NCBI RefSeq assembly: GCF_007752535.1
Contig: NZ_CP036426.1
Span: forward strand, 868,001-932,000
DNA from: Tautonia plasticadhaerens
Lineage (GTDB): Bacteria > Planctomycetota > Planctomycetia > Isosphaerales > Isosphaeraceae
Reading direction: 5' to 3'
Length of the DNA stretch: 64,000 bases
The notes below the pieces were generated by a model. It made no database searches. It saw only the letters and a program-made list of their open reading frames with translations, and was not told the DNA's origin. Position numbers and translations under genes: made by a program. This document shows positions 8,540 through 17,203 of this stretch, one piece after another (within the stretch, counting starts at the first letter, position 1; each line of letters begins with the position of its first letter).

Positions 8540-9400
8540 ATGAGCAGCCCGCCGAGCCCCCTCCCGAACTTCATCATCATCGGTGCGGCGAAGTGCGGCA
8601 CCACCTATCTCGCCTCCCGCCTCAACGAGCACCCGCAGGCGTTCGCGGTCACCGTCCCCAAGGAGCCGCACTACTTCACGATGAACTTCGAACGGGGACT
8701 CGACTGGTACTCCTCCCTGTTCAAGGACGCCCGAGCCGCGAAGGCCATCGGCGAAAGCTCGCCCACGTACGCCGAGTGGGATGACGACCGGCCCGCCCGA
8801 CGGATCGCCGATCTGGTCCCGGATGCCCGGATCATCTACGCGGTCCGCAACCCACTGGAGCGGATCAAGTCGCACTGGATGGAGTCGCTCATGAACACCG
8901 GCCATGAGCAGAAGCCATTCCTAGAGGCGGTGCGGTCGCAGCCCTACCTGATCAGCTCCAGCCGATACTGGAGCCAACTGCAACGCTACCGTCGATTCTT
9001 CCCGGACGACCGGATCCTGGTCCTCTTCCAGGAGGACATGAAGGCCGACTCCGCCGGGACGCTCCGCCGCTGTTGCTCCTTCCTGGGCATCGACCCGGAC
9101 GCCGAGATCCCCGACCTCGAGCGGCCCGCCAACGTCAAGGAGGAACTCCGGCGTTCCACCCCGATCATGTCCGCCCTGCGCTCGACCAGTCGGAGGATGC
9201 TGGGGGAGTCGGTCACCGGTCGCATCCCCCCGGCGATCAAGGGCCGAATCTTCAAGGTCCTGGGGGCCCCGATCCCCCCCCCTCGTTACGACGAGCCGAC
9301 CAGGGCCTGGGTCGTCGACCGACTCCGGGACGAGGTCGTCCCACTCCTGGAGCACTGCGGCAAGCCCGCCGACTACTGGGACCTCGGACGGATCGGCTGA
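8540..9400 (+). CDS. PAPS-dependent sulfotransferase
   Basis: A 286-aa cytoplasmic sulfotransferase that would transfer sulfate from PAPS to a carbohydrate or other hydroxyl acceptor. The 5'-phosphosulfate loop is GAAKCGTT (residues 15-22), and the 3'-phosphate-binding block is AVRNPLERIKSHW at about residues 101-113, with the conserved Arg and Ser. Length and motif order match the Sulfotransfer_1/heparan-type family. There is no signal peptide or membrane segment. It stands alone between a divergent redoxin and a convergent DUF1559 gene, so the acceptor cannot be inferred from neighbours. Confidence 0.9.
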   Translation: MSSPPSPLPNFIIIGAAKCGTTYLASRLNEHPQAFAVTVPKEPHYFTMNFERGLDWYSSLFKDARAAKAIGESSPTYAEWDDDRPARRIADLVPDARIIYAVRNPLERIKSHWMESLMNTGHEQKPFLEAVRSQPYLISSSRYWSQLQRYRRFFPDDRILVLFQEDMKADSAGTLRRCCSFLGIDPDAEIPDLERPANVKEELRRSTPIMSALRSTSRRMLGESVTGRIPPAIKGRIFKVLGAPIPPPRYDEPTRAWVVDRLRDEVVPLLEHCGKPADYWDLGRIG

Positions 9401-9450
9401 TCCCCGGCCCCGGCGATCCGTCGCCCGAGTGATCCGGGGCAGGGCGCCAA

Positions 9451-10521
9451 TCAGAGCGCGTCGGCCGAGACGACCTCCCCACCGGCCCGGGTCGAGACGG
9501 CCCGCCAGGCGACCGGGTCGATCGTGTCCTTGACGAAGGCGACGTGCCCGTCGGCGAACAGGGCATTGACGCCGCCGGGGTGGAAGCTCCGGGCCGCCTT
9601 GATCGCCGGGTTGTGCGGCGGACTGGCCTGCCAGCAGTCGTGGAGCTTGGAGTTGGGGGTCAGGTAGTGGTTGTACAAGTTCGTGCGATAGTCGCCGTCC
9701 CACCAGCCGAATCCCAGGTCGAGCCGCCAGGTGGTGGGACGACCGCACGGGCCTGAGGGGTCATACCCCGCGGTCCCCGGGATGGCGTTCGGCAGCGGGG
9801 TCGAGCCGATGGCGGCGGCGAGCCGCGTGTCACTCGGCGGGGTCGAGCCGCCGGGGCCGATGAGCTGTTCGGAGGCGGCAACCGTGCCACTCAGGCCATC
9901 GCGAATGGTCGCGGCCGTCTGGGGACGACCGAGGACGAAGGCCCCGTTGGCCGGGACCTTCTGGCCCGCGTCGCCGGGGTTCGCACTATTGGGCGAGCCG
10001 TCGCCGGTGCTGAAGTGGTAGTTCGACGGGCCCGAGGTGACGCCGCCCGGCAGGGTCGTCGAGGGCCCGGCCCCGTCGCTGGGGCAGAGGAAGAACTTCA
10101 CCTTCGTGGCCAGGATGGACGTGTTGACCGGGAAGATTGTCCACGGCGGTGTGCCGAGGACCGCCGCCGGCCCGGGTGCGGTGGGCCAGTCCATGTTCAG
10201 GGCGTTGAAGACGGACGCCTGTTCCAGGTAGGGCGAGAGCTGGGCCAGGACCGACCAGCGGTAGTGGAGGAGCGGGACTCCCGGATAGACCCTGGCCGGG
10301 TCGGGGTAGAGGAAGCCGACCGGGAAGCAGTTCAAGGACGAGTGGTAGTTGTGCATCGCCAACCCGATTTGCTTCAGGTTGTTCGTGCATTCGGCCCGCC
10401 GTGCCGCCTCGCGGGCGGATTGGACGGCGGGCAGCAGCAGGGCGATCAGCACGCCGATGATGGCGATCACCACCAGCAGCTCGATCAGCGTGAAGGCTCG
10501 TCTCGGGCGGGGACGTCGCAT
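9451..10521 (-). CDS. DUF1559 protein with prepilin-type N-terminus
   Basis: A 356-aa member of the large planctomycete DUF1559 family of pseudopilin-like proteins. The type IV prepilin signal is [20 protein letters not shown] (residues 7-26), with cleavage expected before Phe10 and the usual Glu5 of the mature form. The family's conserved block [20 protein letters not shown] follows. Near the C-terminus is the typical [11 protein letters not shown]. The start at 10521 was chosen because it begins eight residues before the cleavage site and is preceded by GGAG. The protein is exported and inserted in the envelope; the precise role of this family is not established. Confidence 0.93.
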   Translation of the reverse strand: MRRPRPRRAFTLIELLVVIAIIGVLIALLLPAVQSAREAARRAECTNNLKQIGLAMHNYHSSLNCFPVGFLYPDPARVYPGVPLLHYRWSVLAQLSPYLEQASVFNALNMDWPTAPGPAAVLGTPPWTIFPVNTSILATKVKFFLCPSDGAGPSTTLPGGVTSGPSNYHFSTGDGSPNSANPGDAGQKVPANGAFVLGRPQTAATIRDGLSGTVAASEQLIGPGGSTPPSDTRLAAAIGSTPLPNAIPGTAGYDPSGPCGRPTTWRLDLGFGWWDGDYRTNLYNHYLTPNSKLHDCWQASPPHNPAIKAARSFHPGGVNALFADGHVAFVKDTIDPVAWRAVSTRAGGEVVSADAL

Positions 10522-10901
10522 CGGGGAGCTCCGGGAGGTGGGAGGGCGATTCGAGGGAGGATCAGCGAGGATCTCGGAGCGATGCCGGGGCGCAGTCGAG
10601 GCGGCCTCCCCGTCCCCCGATCCGGCCGTGGATCGGGTACCAACGAGGAACATAAGCCGGCCGACCGTCGCATTCGCGAAGTGGGCCGGGCAATTTCGAG
10701 GCGGCTCGACGAGCACGGCCCCGGGGGGGCGACCTGGAGGCCGGGCCGGGCCGGACCGGTCCCGGACCCGGTCCGTCCCCGCGGTGCACGAACCGGGGGA
10801 AGGGCCGAGTGCCAGTGGTTGACCGGACGGCCGGAGGCCTCCGGCGGACGGGCCCCGGGGCGATCGGCATCCCGAACTTCAGGACGGACTCGCGCGGAGG
10901 A
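10522..10901. other. 380-nt intergenic region, no gene seen
   Basis: Lies between two minus-strand genes and should hold the DUF1559 promoter. No convincing -35/-10 pair, hairpin or small gene stands out; the GGAG of DUF1559 is at its left end. Confidence 0.5.
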
Positions 10902-11396
10902 TCAGGCGCGAGCGCCGAGGGTCGAGGATCTCGGAGGGTCCTCGGGGGGATCGCCCGGCAAGGCGGGCTCGAATCGGTCGGACGACCGGGGGGCGGGGAG
11001 CGAGACGGGGTCGAACTCGGGGGCGAGGAGGGTCAGCATCGCCGCCGGTCGATCCCGCTGGGAAGTCGGCGAGGTCGGCGAGTCGGAGGGTGCCCCGCAG
11101 GGCATCGGGCCGACGCAAGGGGACCGGTCGAGCGCGATCGACACCCCCGGGACGATCGCCGATGAGTCCGGCGATTGGGGAGGTCGACCCCGGCTCGGGG
11201 CTTTGGGAGGGCAGCAGCAGTTGGTCCGACAGGCGTTCCCGCAGCAGCAGGACTGACCCCGGCTCGGCGACCGAGGCTCGCCCGCCCGGCTCGCTGGAAT
11301 CGGCCCGACCGACGCCAACAGCACGACGGCGACCAGCCCCGCGATCGCGGGACGGTTCGGCGTCCGGCCGGGCTTCGGGTCGCGCCGCGTCCTCAT
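10902..11396 (-). CDS. secreted cysteine-cluster hypothetical protein
   Basis: A 164-aa protein of unknown function. A basic N-terminus and hydrophobic stretch (AIAGLVAVVLLASVGPIPAS) form a signal peptide. About 20 residues into the mature part is a dense cysteine cluster (CCCGNACRTNCCC), eight Cys in thirteen residues, followed by Pro/Ser-rich, probably disordered sequence. The cluster could bind a metal or form disulfides; neither is shown. A TATTAT-like -10 lies on the minus strand at 11430-11435, about 35 nt upstream. Codon structure is compatible with a gene, but no homolog is recognised. Confidence 0.5.
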   Translation of the reverse strand: MRTRRDPKPGRTPNRPAIAGLVAVVLLASVGPIPASRAGEPRSPSRGQSCCCGNACRTNCCCPPKAPSRGRPPQSPDSSAIVPGVSIALDRSPCVGPMPCGAPSDSPTSPTSQRDRPAAMLTLLAPEFDPVSLPAPRSSDRFEPALPGDPPEDPPRSSTLGARA

Positions 11397-11469
11397 GGAT
11401 GGTGGGCCTGGTCGGTTTGCAGCGATCCCATAATAGTCCCCGCGATTGTGGGGAGGGGTCGGGCACGCG

Positions 11470-11958
11470 TCAAGGCCCTGACATGACCCTCCGGACCGGG
11501 GCAGGGGGGGGGCCGAGGTTTTCGATCGCGTCGAGGATGTCCCGGGCGACCCGCTCGGCCGTCGTCGGGGGGGAGGGCCGGTGGACGACCGCCGATGCGG
11601 CCTGCGAGAGCATCAGGTTGATCGACGGGATCCGTTGGCCGGTCAGGTCGTCGCCGCCGGCGCGGAAGTCGGTCCGGACCGCGAGGATCGGGATGCCGAG
11701 GGCGAACGCCAGGCCGCATTCGAAGCTGGTGCCGCTATCCGGGTCGGCCCCGTCGAGCACGGCGACGAGCAGGTCGGCCGAACGGACCCCGTCGACGTCA
11801 AGCCGGAAGACCGGCTCGGCCCGGAGTTCGTCGAGATGCTGGATCTCGGACTGGGGCAGGAACACGTCGTGCCCGCCGTCGGCCAGCGCGCGGGCGATCG
11901 TCGCGTTCCAGGAGCGTTCGGCCTGGGTGAACAGGGGGCCGGCGAGGTAGATGCGCAC
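11470..11958 (-). CDS. nucleoside 2-deoxyribosyltransferase
   Basis: A 162-aa enzyme of the nucleoside 2-deoxyribosyltransferase family, which swaps bases on deoxyribonucleosides or hydrolyses the glycosidic bond in related members. The N-terminal strand IYLAGPLF and the active-site block AVLDGADPDSGTSFECG match the family; the Glu in SFECG corresponds to the nucleophile. The start is GTG at 11958: the family begins with this strand and GGAGG stands 12 nt upstream, while upstream in-frame codons look non-coding. The protein is cytoplasmic and likely in nucleotide salvage. A nucleoside hydrolase at 37627 acts in the same field but is far away. Confidence 0.85.
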   Translation of the reverse strand: MRIYLAGPLFTQAERSWNATIARALADGGHDVFLPQSEIQHLDELRAEPVFRLDVDGVRSADLLVAVLDGADPDSGTSFECGLAFALGIPILAVRTDFRAGGDDLTGQRIPSINLMLSQAASAVVHRPSPPTTAERVARDILDAIENLGPPPAPVRRVMSGP

Positions 11959-12255
11959 GGGCGTTGTGCCTCCGGCGGTCGGGCGCGGTCTCGAGGGACC
12001 CGGCGACGAACCGCCCGCCCGGGTCGTGCCGATTGGGTCGATTCTACGCGAAAGGCTAAGGATCCGCCGGCGGGAGGCCGATCTGAATGGTCGAGTCGCG
12101 GCGATCGACCGGGCTCGTTCGGCAACGCCCGAACGAACGGACCGGGTCGACCGAGGGGCCTCAGGAGGGTGCCCCGCCCCGAACCGGGAGGAGTCAGCCG
12201 ACTCCCGGACTCGGGCCCGCGAGGACATGGATCCTGTCCCGGAGGAGTGGACCCG

Positions 12256-12993
12256 ATGCCCCGCCTCGAGCGATTCGCCCCGGCCCTGATCGGCCTGGCC
12301 CTGGCCGCCCCGGCGACGGCCCAATCCCAGTCACACGCGCATACCTCCCAGGATTGCGCCTACTGCAATCCCGACAGCCGATCGACCCCGATCGTCGAGG
12401 AACGGCGGGGACCTCTGGCCCGGATGATGGGCGGCGACCGCGTGATCGTACCGGCCGGGCACCACGTCCAGCATCCCGGCCGACCCACCCCGGGGCCGGT
12501 CGCGGCGTACACCGACAATCCCGGCGCGCTGCCCCCGGCCTCTCCCTGGTACGGCTCCCACGACGCCGAGGCCGGCGTCGCGGTGGTCGGCCCCGGCTAC
12601 GCCCCCGCACCCGGCTACGCCCCCGTCCCCGGCATGGCCTACGGCCCGATCGCGGCCGAGGGCGAACCCATGCCCATCGGCGAGATGCGCACCAGCTTCG
12701 TCACCCCCCCTGGCTCCCCCGCCGGGATGGCCGGCCCCGCGATGCATGGCGCCGCCCCGGCACCGACCGGCTGGCAGCCCGACCCGGCCATCCAGGCCTG
12801 GCACCAGTACAAGCTCGGGGAGAGCGAGGTCCCCAGCCGCCCCGGGGCCCTGAGCAAGATGCTCGGCGTGGCGAGCGTCACCAACTGGCTCGAAGAACGA
12901 CGGACCATGAAGGCGATGCGCCGGGCCTCCCGGGCCGGGATGTACAGCCCGACCATGAACCAGATGCCATCCCGGGCCATCCCGGGCCACTGA
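12256..12993 (+). CDS. secreted Pro/Gly-rich hypothetical protein
   Basis: A 245-aa exported protein with a clear signal peptide (FAPALIGLALAAPATAQ). The mature N-terminus has a CxxC (DCAYCNPDS) and His residues (HHVQH). The middle is a Tyr/Ala/Pro/Gly repeat (GYAPAPGYAPVPGMAYGP), and the C-terminus is basic and helical (EERRTMKAMRRASRAGM). No catalytic motif is visible. GGAGGAG stands 9 nt upstream of the ATG. It is the first of three consecutive plus-strand genes for exported, unusually composed proteins (with 13465-14349 and 14463-14993). Function unknown. Confidence 0.7.
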   Translation: MPRLERFAPALIGLALAAPATAQSQSHAHTSQDCAYCNPDSRSTPIVEERRGPLARMMGGDRVIVPAGHHVQHPGRPTPGPVAAYTDNPGALPPASPWYGSHDAEAGVAVVGPGYAPAPGYAPVPGMAYGPIAAEGEPMPIGEMRTSFVTPPGSPAGMAGPAMHGAAPAPTGWQPDPAIQAWHQYKLGESEVPSRPGALSKMLGVASVTNWLEERRTMKAMRRASRAGMYSPTMNQMPSRAIPGH

Positions 12994-13464
12994 TCGCCCG
13001 CCAGGCCTGGCCTGATCGGCGGAATCGCGCCCCCGCGTCGGAGGATCGGCAACCGATCCCCCGGCCGGGGGTTCGTCATTTCGCCCCTGCGGCGGGGGCC
13101 CGGCGTGGGCGTCGGCCGGTCCCGGTCCCCCCGAATCCGAGACCTGCTCGCCATCCCTCCCCCGCCGTGAGCGCCCGGGATTTCCCGACCGGCGCGACCG
13201 GAACGACCCCCCCATGGCCTGCCCCGGTATCGATTCAGCCATCCCCCGGATCGGTCCGATTCAATGGGTCGAGAGCCCGGAGGTGTCGGCGAATCCGGCC
13301 GTCCCCCTCGCGTGGACCGCGGCGGGGTCGGCCCGCCGACTCGACCCGGGCGACTCCGTCGGCAGCCGGCGACGGCCCCGCACAGGACGGCGCGGACCAG
13401 ATCGCCTCGCTCGATTCCGAACCACTCCAGGAGGGAGACCGGCCATGTTGACAAGGGATTGATC
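12994..13464 (+). other. 471-nt intergenic region, no gene seen
   Basis: Between two plus-strand genes for exported proteins. Short frames here lack ribosome sites and look like shadows. An AAGGG element just before 13465 serves the next gene. I find no convincing promoter or terminator. Confidence 0.5.
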
Positions 13465-14349
13465 ATGCGTATCGGACATCGACGAGGACCGGGCCTGGCC
13501 GTCGTCCTCCTGGGCGTGCTGTCGAGCGACGCCTCGGCGGGCATCAGCGACATCGCCCCCTGGATCCACACGATCCCCCGGGTGACCTACGCCAGGGATT
13601 TGAGGACCGGCGGGATGTACTACGCCCCGCCAATCCCCTACGGCCACTACGCGAAGGATCCGGTCGGGCACCTCGTCGGCGGCGCCCAGGGTGCGGCCGG
13701 CCTCGTCACCGGCAAGCTCCACGGCCTGGGGGGGAAGCTTGGCCACGGCGGCGGCCTCGGCCACGGCGACGGCCTCGGCCACCACGGAGGATCGGACGGA
13801 TCGCTCGGCCATCATGATGGCGCGGTCCTCGGTGCGGGCCACGGGCTCGGCGGCGGCCTCGGCCACGGACTTGGCGGCGGGCTCGGCGGCCTCGGCCACG
13901 GCCATGACGACGGGCTGGGCCATCATGGTGGGGTTCATGGGTCGCCCCAATACCCCCCCGTGGCGGGTGCCGGGATCGCCTGCGATCCGTCGTCCTGCGA
14001 CGGCACGCATGGCGGGCTTTTCGGCGGGCACGGCCATGGCGGCGACGGCTTCGGCAATGGGGGCGGGTACGGGCATGGTGGTGGCCTCGGTCATGGAGAC
14101 GGACTGGGCCATGGAGATGGGCTCGGCCACGGCGGGCTGGGCGGCAAGCTCGGCCACCTGAAGGGCCTGGGCCATGGGGCACTCGGCTACCTGCACGGCC
14201 TGCACCCGGCCAACAAGGTCCGCTACTTCGTCGGACCGGGCGGCCCGGTCCCCCTGACCCCCGGTTACGTGCCCTACATCAACGTGACCCGATCCCCTCG
14301 TGATTTCTTCGCGTTCCCGCCCTACAGCTCCCGGGCCATGGATTACTGA
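13465..14349 (+). CDS. secreted Gly/His-rich repeat protein
   Basis: A 294-aa exported protein. After a signal peptide (GLAVVLLGVLSSDASA) and a 60-residue ordered lead (IPRVTYARDLRTGGMYYAPP), about 150 residues are built from variations of a GLGHGDGLGHG motif, with dozens of His and Gly. The C-terminal 60 residues are again complex (NKVRYFVGPGGPVPLTPGYV, then a Tyr/Ser/Arg end). The repeat could bind metals such as Ni, Zn or Cu, or form an extended envelope fibre; both are inferences. A 13-bp hairpin follows 30 nt after the stop. The long opposite-strand reading frame is a mirror of the repeat and not a gene. Confidence 0.75.
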   Translation: MRIGHRRGPGLAVVLLGVLSSDASAGISDIAPWIHTIPRVTYARDLRTGGMYYAPPIPYGHYAKDPVGHLVGGAQGAAGLVTGKLHGLGGKLGHGGGLGHGDGLGHHGGSDGSLGHHDGAVLGAGHGLGGGLGHGLGGGLGGLGHGHDDGLGHHGGVHGSPQYPPVAGAGIACDPSSCDGTHGGLFGGHGHGGDGFGNGGGYGHGGGLGHGDGLGHGDGLGHGGLGGKLGHLKGLGHGALGYLHGLHPANKVRYFVGPGGPVPLTPGYVPYINVTRSPRDFFAFPPYSSRAMDY

Positions 14350-14378
14350 GCCGAGCCCGCAACCCGGCGATCGAACGT

Positions 14379-14411
14379 CGGGCGGCCCGACCGGAGCGTC
14401 GGGGCCGCCCG
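14379..14411 (+). terminator. 13-bp stem-loop after the Gly/His-rich gene
   Basis: CGGGCGGCCCGAC pairs with 14398-14411 with a single bulged G around the loop CGGAGC, 30 nt after the stop codon. No T-run follows. Confidence 0.55.
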
Positions 14412-14462
14412 CACCGGGCACCGGATGGACCGCGGGCGTACCCTTCGCACGGAGGCGAACGG

Positions 14463-14993
14463 ATGTCGAGTTTGCGATTGCTGGTCCCGCTCGCGGTGGC
14501 CGGGGCGACGATCTTCCTGCCGACGGCCCGGGTCTCGGCCCAGGCCGACGGCCCGGCCGTGCCGGACCTCCGGGAGCGGAGCGGCCTGCTCACCCGGATC
14601 GTGCCCATCGAGCCCCGGCTGCCGGTCGATCGGGACCGCGACGTCTTCTATAACTCCAAGTGGTTGCCCCGCCACGAGCACTCCCGGGGCCACTGGGTCA
14701 ACTCGTGGAAGGATGGCGGCCTCTACGGGCGGGTGCTGCCCGGCGGCTGCACGACGTGCCGGTCCCCCTACTTCCGGGGCTCCCCCGGCCGCCAGACGGC
14801 CGGCGAGGCCTGCAAGCCCTTCAATCAAACCGAGCGCGTCTTCGGCAATCTGATCAAGCCGTTCCGACCCGTCGACACGTACTATTCCGGCGGGTGCTAC
14901 GTCCCTGTCTACGACCTCGACCCGCTCGTGCCCGGCCCCGGCTGGTTCCCCTGGTGGGTGCCAGACCTGGCGAACAAGCACATCGGCGGCTGA
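14463..14993 (+). CDS. secreted hypothetical protein with CxxC
   Basis: A 176-aa exported protein with a signal peptide (LLVPLAVAGATIFLPTARVSA). The mature part has a Trp/Tyr/Cys-rich make-up: CTTC (residues about 98-101), a single Cys in EACKPF, and a C-terminal segment GGCYVPVYDLDPLVPGPGW followed by aromatic residues. Four or more Cys suggest disulfides or a metal site. GGAGG precedes the ATG by about 8 nt. It is the third of the exported trio. I do not recognise the family. Confidence 0.65.
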   Translation: MSSLRLLVPLAVAGATIFLPTARVSAQADGPAVPDLRERSGLLTRIVPIEPRLPVDRDRDVFYNSKWLPRHEHSRGHWVNSWKDGGLYGRVLPGGCTTCRSPYFRGSPGRQTAGEACKPFNQTERVFGNLIKPFRPVDTYYSGGCYVPVYDLDPLVPGPGWFPWWVPDLANKHIGG

Positions 14994-15033
14994 TCGACCC
15001 CCCTCCTGACGCCTCAATTCGTGTCGCCCCCAT

Positions 15034-15070
15034 CGCGGCCCGGCCCTCCTCCCGGGGGTGCCGGGCCGCG
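15034..15070 (+). terminator. 10-bp stem-loop after the CxxC secreted protein gene
   Basis: CGCGGCCCGG at 15034-15043 pairs perfectly with 15061-15070; the 17-nt loop contains a further C-rich/G-rich pair. It starts 41 nt after the stop codon at 14993. No T-run. Confidence 0.5.
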
Positions 15071-15244
15071 TTGCGTCCACCGCCGGACGATCCCGATGAT
15101 CGATCGCTCATCCTCGCCCCTTTGAATTCGTCCGACACCTCGGAACGGCGATTGCACCGGTGGCCCCTCGTCCCGATCGGCCTACCCGAACGGCCGACTC
15201 GGGCCGAACCCGATTCCGGTCCCGCAACCACTGCGGAGGCAGTC

Positions 15245-15514
15245 ATGGCCGACGAACCGAACACCCGCAACGAATACACGCCCGAGCAACTCCGAGAGGC
15301 CAAGGGGAATTTCGACCCCTCGACGCTGGCCCGGGAGGGCGAACAGGCGAACCCCCAGGCCCAGGGTAAGCCCCAACCGACCGCCGAGGAACTCGCCGAG
15401 CAGCAGCGCCGGGGCGAGAAGGCGATCGATCAGGATAGCCGGACCCGCGAGGATCGGCTCGTGAACACCGGCCGTGGCCAGCACACCTCCGGACGCCTCG
15501 GCGGGAACAACTGA
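15245..15514 (+). CDS. small hydrophilic protein (unknown)
   Basis: An 89-aa, very hydrophilic protein rich in Glu, Gln, Asn, Arg and Thr, with no hydrophobic core or signal; probably largely disordered. The ATG is preceded by GCGGAGG at good spacing. Two genes downstream on the same strand encode an SDR dehydrogenase and a DUF3140 protein, both of types often found with general stress genes, so a role as a stress or desiccation protein is a reasonable guess. I do not recognise a family. Confidence 0.65.
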   Translation: MADEPNTRNEYTPEQLREAKGNFDPSTLAREGEQANPQAQGKPQPTAEELAEQQRRGEKAIDQDSRTREDRLVNTGRGQHTSGRLGGNN

Positions 15515-15554
15515 ATCGTCCCCCCGGACGACCTGCCCGGGCTGCCCCGCCGGG

Positions 15555-15581
15555 CGGGCGGGCGATCTCGATCGCCGCCCG
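15555..15581 (+). terminator. GC-rich stem-loop before the SDR gene
   Basis: About 11 bp of stem with one bulged G around the loop CTCG, between the small hydrophilic protein gene and the SDR gene. It could be a terminator or attenuator. Confidence 0.4.
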
Positions 15582-15613
15582 AACCCCCTCAAAACGCACC
15601 CAGGAGCGAACCG

Positions 15614-16495
15614 ATGGCCTCCAAGAGCCCGGTGACGGAGCCCTCCCCCCCCTTCGAGCCCCAGTCCCAGGAACGACCCGGCCTCGATGCGGAGATGAAC
15701 CCGAGGCCGAAGCATTCCGGCGCCGGATACCGGCCGGCCGACAAGCTCAAGGGACAGGTCGCCCTGATCACCGGGGGCGACTCGGGCATCGGCGCGGCCG
15801 TGGCCATCCTCTTCGCCCGGGAAGGGGCCGACGTGGCGATCGTCTACCTGCCCGAAGAGCAGGCCGACGCCGACCACGTCCGGGACCACGTCGAGCAGGT
15901 CGGCCGCAAGGCCCTGCTCATCCCCGGCGACATCCAGGACTCCGGATTCTGCACGCGGGCCGTCGAGGCGACCGTCAAGGAACTCGGCAAGCTCGACATC
16001 CTCGTCAACAACGCCGCCTACATGGCCAGGCGGCAGTCGATCGAGGAGATCACCGACGAGGAGCTGGATCGGACCTTCCGGACGAACATCTACTCGTACT
16101 TCTACATGACCCGAGCCGCCCTGAAGCACCTGAAGCCCGGCGGGGCGATCATCAACACGGGGTCGGTCGCCGGCATGGACGGGTCCAAGGGGATCCCGGA
16201 CTACTCGTCGTCGAAGGGGGCGATCCATTCGTTCACGAAGGCCCTGGCCCAGATGCTGGTCGAGCGCCGGATCCGGGTCAACTGCGTCGCCCCCGGGCCG
16301 GTCTGGACCCCCCTGAACGCGTCGGCCCGGGTTGAGCAGGACATGGCCGGCTACGGCAAGTCCGTGCCGATGGGCCGGCCCGGCCAGCCCGAGGAGATGG
16401 CGCCGGCCTACGTCTACTTCGCCTCGAACCCCGACAGCAGCTACGTCACCGGGGAGGTCCTCTCCCTCTACGGCGGCGTCACCCAGGCGGGTTGA
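15614..16495 (+). CDS. SDR-family oxidoreductase (YghA-like)
   Basis: A 293-aa short-chain dehydrogenase/reductase, NAD(P)-dependent. The dinucleotide loop is TGGDSGIG, followed by NNAA and the catalytic Ser-Tyr-Lys set in SVAGMDGSKGIPDYSSSKGA. The about 45-residue N-terminal extension containing KLKGQVALITGGDSGIG is typical of the E. coli YghA/B. subtilis general-stress SDR group, thought to reduce aldehydes or sugars. AGGAG lies 9 nt before the ATG. It sits between the small hydrophilic gene and DUF3140, consistent with a stress cluster. The physiological substrate is not known. Confidence 0.92.
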   Translation: MASKSPVTEPSPPFEPQSQERPGLDAEMNPRPKHSGAGYRPADKLKGQVALITGGDSGIGAAVAILFAREGADVAIVYLPEEQADADHVRDHVEQVGRKALLIPGDIQDSGFCTRAVEATVKELGKLDILVNNAAYMARRQSIEEITDEELDRTFRTNIYSYFYMTRAALKHLKPGGAIINTGSVAGMDGSKGIPDYSSSKGAIHSFTKALAQMLVERRIRVNCVAPGPVWTPLNASARVEQDMAGYGKSVPMGRPGQPEEMAPAYVYFASNPDSSYVTGEVLSLYGGVTQAG

Positions 16496-16632
16496 CGGCG
16501 GCCGATCGGGGCGGGGACGGGGGAGGGTCGAGGAGGCCGGGAGCGGGCGGTCGGCCTCGACCCCCCTGGAGCCGCCGCCCGACCCCGGACTCCCGTCCCG
16601 CCCGCCACTCCCACGAACGGAGCAGTCCACCG

Positions 16633-17013
16633 ATGGCCCAATCACCCACCTCGAAGCCGAAGCCGAAGCGGGACGGCGAGCAGACGCGCCGGGACGAGAC
16701 GATCGCGTCCTTCAAGGCTCACGTCAACATGTCCGCCTCCCAGGTCGAGGCGTGGCTCAAGACCAAGGACTCCCGCTCGGTCGGCCGCCGGAGGAGCGGG
16801 GAAGATGAGGCGGTCGGCCACAAGTCGGGGCGGAGGATCGTCGAGATCCTGCGCACGCGGAAGGCGGAGTACGGCGACGACGACTTCGCCCACATGCGCA
16901 AGGTCGTCGGCTACATCAAGCGACACCTGAAGCAGCGTCCCTCGGGCGACGTGGCCGACACGAGGTGGCGATACTCACTGATGAACTGGGGCCATGATCC
17001 GCTGAAGGATTAA
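16633..17013 (+). CDS. DUF3140 family protein
   Basis: A 126-aa protein matching the DUF3140 pattern: FKAHVNMSASQVEAWLKT, then GHKSGRRIVEILRTRKAEYG, FAHMRKVVGYIKRH and the family's terminal RWRYSLMNWGHDPLKD. The protein is basic, cytoplasmic and helical. A DNA- or nucleic-acid-related role has been suspected for the family but is not established. The ATG is preceded by GGAG. It follows the SDR gene on the same strand after a 137-nt gap. Confidence 0.88.
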   Translation: MAQSPTSKPKPKRDGEQTRRDETIASFKAHVNMSASQVEAWLKTKDSRSVGRRRSGEDEAVGHKSGRRIVEILRTRKAEYGDDDFAHMRKVVGYIKRHLKQRPSGDVADTRWRYSLMNWGHDPLKD

Positions 17014-17038
17014 TTCCCCCGGAATCGACCTCGTTCGC

Positions 17039-17068
17039 TTGACATGAGTCGCGGCGTTGCTCTATGTT
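17039..17068 (+). promoter_or_regulatory. sigma-70-type promoter for the Tex-like gene
   Basis: An exact -35 TTGACA (17039-17044), an 18-nt spacer and the -10 TATGTT (17063-17068). It would give a leader of about 130 nt before the ATG at 17204. The exact -35 box is striking in such GC-rich DNA. Confidence 0.6.
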
Positions 17069-17203
17069 GCAGCCTCCGTCGCCGCGCACCGGCCATGCTG
17101 CGCGCCGCACCATAACCCCACGACCCGGGCGCCCGATCCGCTTCCGCCTCCGCGCCCGAGGGTCTCCGCCGTCCCCCCGCGAGTTTGCCAGGTGGTCGCT
17201 CCC

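Noticed and set aside
7498-8604. 368-codon minus-strand frame covering the redoxin gene
   Set aside because: The redoxin frame has the thioredoxin-fold motifs; the longer frame is out of phase and low in complexity.
9407-9440. GCCCCGG/CCGGGGC pair between two convergent genes
   Set aside because: Only 7 bp with a 20-nt loop; likely chance in GC-rich sequence.
13447-13452. TTGACA just before the Gly/His gene
   Set aside because: It lies 13 nt before the start codon, so any -10 would fall inside the coding sequence.
13261-14421. 386-codon minus-strand frame rich in VAEA-type repeats
   Set aside because: It is the complement of the Gly/His repeat; the plus strand has the signal peptide and ribosome site.
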